Assembly (NCBI GenBank): GCA_037043015.1
Contig: CM073326.1
Coordinates: 4,561,845-4,625,844, forward strand
Length of the DNA stretch: 64,000 nucleotides
From: Bryum argenteum
Taxonomy: Eukaryota > Streptophyta > Bryopsida > Bryales > Bryaceae
Direction of reading: 5' to 3'
Of the stretch, positions 62,900 through 64,000 are shown in pieces. The first letter of the stretch is position 1. Each line of letters starts with the position of its first letter. Made by a program: the position numbers and the translations under genes. The notes under the pieces were generated by a model, which ran no database searches, was not told where the DNA came from, and was given only the letters and a program-made list of their open reading frames with translations.

Positions 62900-64000
62900 A
62901 TGATTATGAGCATCGGCATATTCGCCTCTCTCGGTGCCCGCCACTTCAGTGAACCCGCCCTGAAATCTTCGTTTCTCGATGAAAAATCCAGGAATTTCGT
63001 GGATTTCAGAGCAGGCTCTGTGGAATACGTGGGAGCTAGGGTTTGGAAACCCTAAAATGTCATTTTTATTACATTTAATATGGGAAATCGTGTTGTTGCT
63101 TTCCTTCGAGCAACCATCGGTGAGTCGTATTGTTTGTTTTTCATCCTCCGCACAAGATACGGTGATCTAGCTCGTCTTTTATGTTTCATCAATTGACACA
63201 TGTAGGCTTAGCTTTCCGCGGACTTTGCCGGAGTCCGACCGATATAGGTGCGTGTTTCGATTGCGTATTTTCAGTGAAGAAAATTCCTGCAATTTTTCAT
63301 CACGTGTAGCTCTACATCATCCTTGCCGCTGTGTTTTCGGTGTGCCGCAATCCATATCGCAATTTTTTTTCGGATCGCGCTTAGTTTAGTTACTACAATT
63401 GAAGGAATTGTGCGGAAAATGCGTAGGTTGATGCATTAGTTAGGGTTTTGAATCTCTGTCTATGATCCTGAAAGCGCGATGGATTGGTCTCGAAGAAATT
63501 TTTTCACGTATGTGTAAGCAGACTATTTGATAGTAAGCTTAATATACTAGTAACTTAGCGATCATCAGAAATTTGGCACTCCCCTTGCGTTTCACTATCT
63601 GCTTTTATTGAATAGTGAGTGTCTTCTTGATCATAAATTGGAGCTCTGTAACTTCATCTGTAATTGCTTGACAATATACCCACCTTTTGTGTGACTGTGG
63701 ATGTGCAGGTATACAATTTACAAGCGTTTTTGGATCGTAGCTGCTTGAGAGAGATAGACAGACAGAGAGGGAGAGGAAGAGTGTTCTCAATGCAAAGATG
63801 AAGGATTGAAGTGGTGAGAATAGGTGGACTTCAGCAGAGATTGTTAATTTCAGTAGGCTCGGGTTGTGAGCGGAAGAGCGGCTGCCGTGAAGTAGTGGTC
63901 GCTTTTAATAAATTTTCTGACGTTCGTTCATCCGGTATTCAATGATCAAGAGGTGACGGGAAGGAGAAAGGAATGCAACCGCATGCGGGTGAAGCTCAAT
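62900..64000 (+). promoter_or_regulatory. Probable promoter and 5' leader of a gene beyond the window
   Basis: From about 62920 the sequence becomes GC-richer and contains 'GCTAGGGTTTGGAAACCC' and later 'GTTAGGGTTTTGAATC', plus possible splice motifs ('ATGTGCAG|GTATAC' at about 63708). No domain-bearing frame occurs before the end. It resembles the leader in front of the SMXL-like gene at 7181-9042. The gene itself would lie downstream on the plus strand. Confidence 0.35.

Overview
The window is nuclear DNA from a land plant. It carries four intron-bearing genes of plant families: an SMXL/D53-type Clp-ATPase-like repressor, a GRIK/SnAK-type kinase, a five-pass plant membrane protein, and a BC10-type GT14 glycosyltransferase. 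Introns are GT-AG and mostly under 1 kb, and intergenic DNA is AT-rich and full of small inverted-repeat elements. The lineage is not settled by the sequence; a bryophyte or lycophyte is my guess, nothing firmer.

Layout. 1-7180 holds no gene, only degenerate repeats, an inverted-repeat element (2845-3239), a 20-bp tandem array (4031-4263) and a 957-bp TTAA-flanked element. 7181-12598 is the SMXL-like gene with a long leader; coding exons begin at 9043. 13-27 kb is repeat-dominated, with one small hypothetical gene (21806-22201). 27265-31876 is the GRIK-like kinase in 11 coding exons, with a TATA box just upstream. 33230-39446 is a direct tandem array of six ~965-bp units plus a partial seventh. 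39.4-47.9 kb is a dense cluster of TTAA-flanked elements, two of them nested inside relatives. 47968-52667 is the membrane protein in 11 coding exons. 55575-57416 (minus) is the GT14 gene in two exons. The last kilobase looks like the leader of a gene that begins beyond the window.

The most unusual content is the tandem array. On the minus strand each unit carries what looks like a complete miniature gene: paired TGGGCY (site II) motifs, a TATA box, an ATG in good context, a 48-codon reading frame with one membrane segment, and an AATAAA signal. Three units are intact, two share the same nonsense mutation, and one has a 2-bp deletion. I do not recognise the product.

Second is a family of short elements bounded by TTAA with CCCYTAAA-type inverted ends. 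Two pairs are nested precisely at TTAA, which shows TTAA target duplication as in the piggyBac superfamily, a group seldom reported from land plants. No transposase is visible.

Functionally, SMXL proteins act in karrikin/strigolactone-type signalling, GRIK kinases activate the energy sensor SnRK1, and BC10-type enzymes act in the Golgi. Nothing suggests these neighbours work together; this is an ordinary gene-poor plant chromosome segment.
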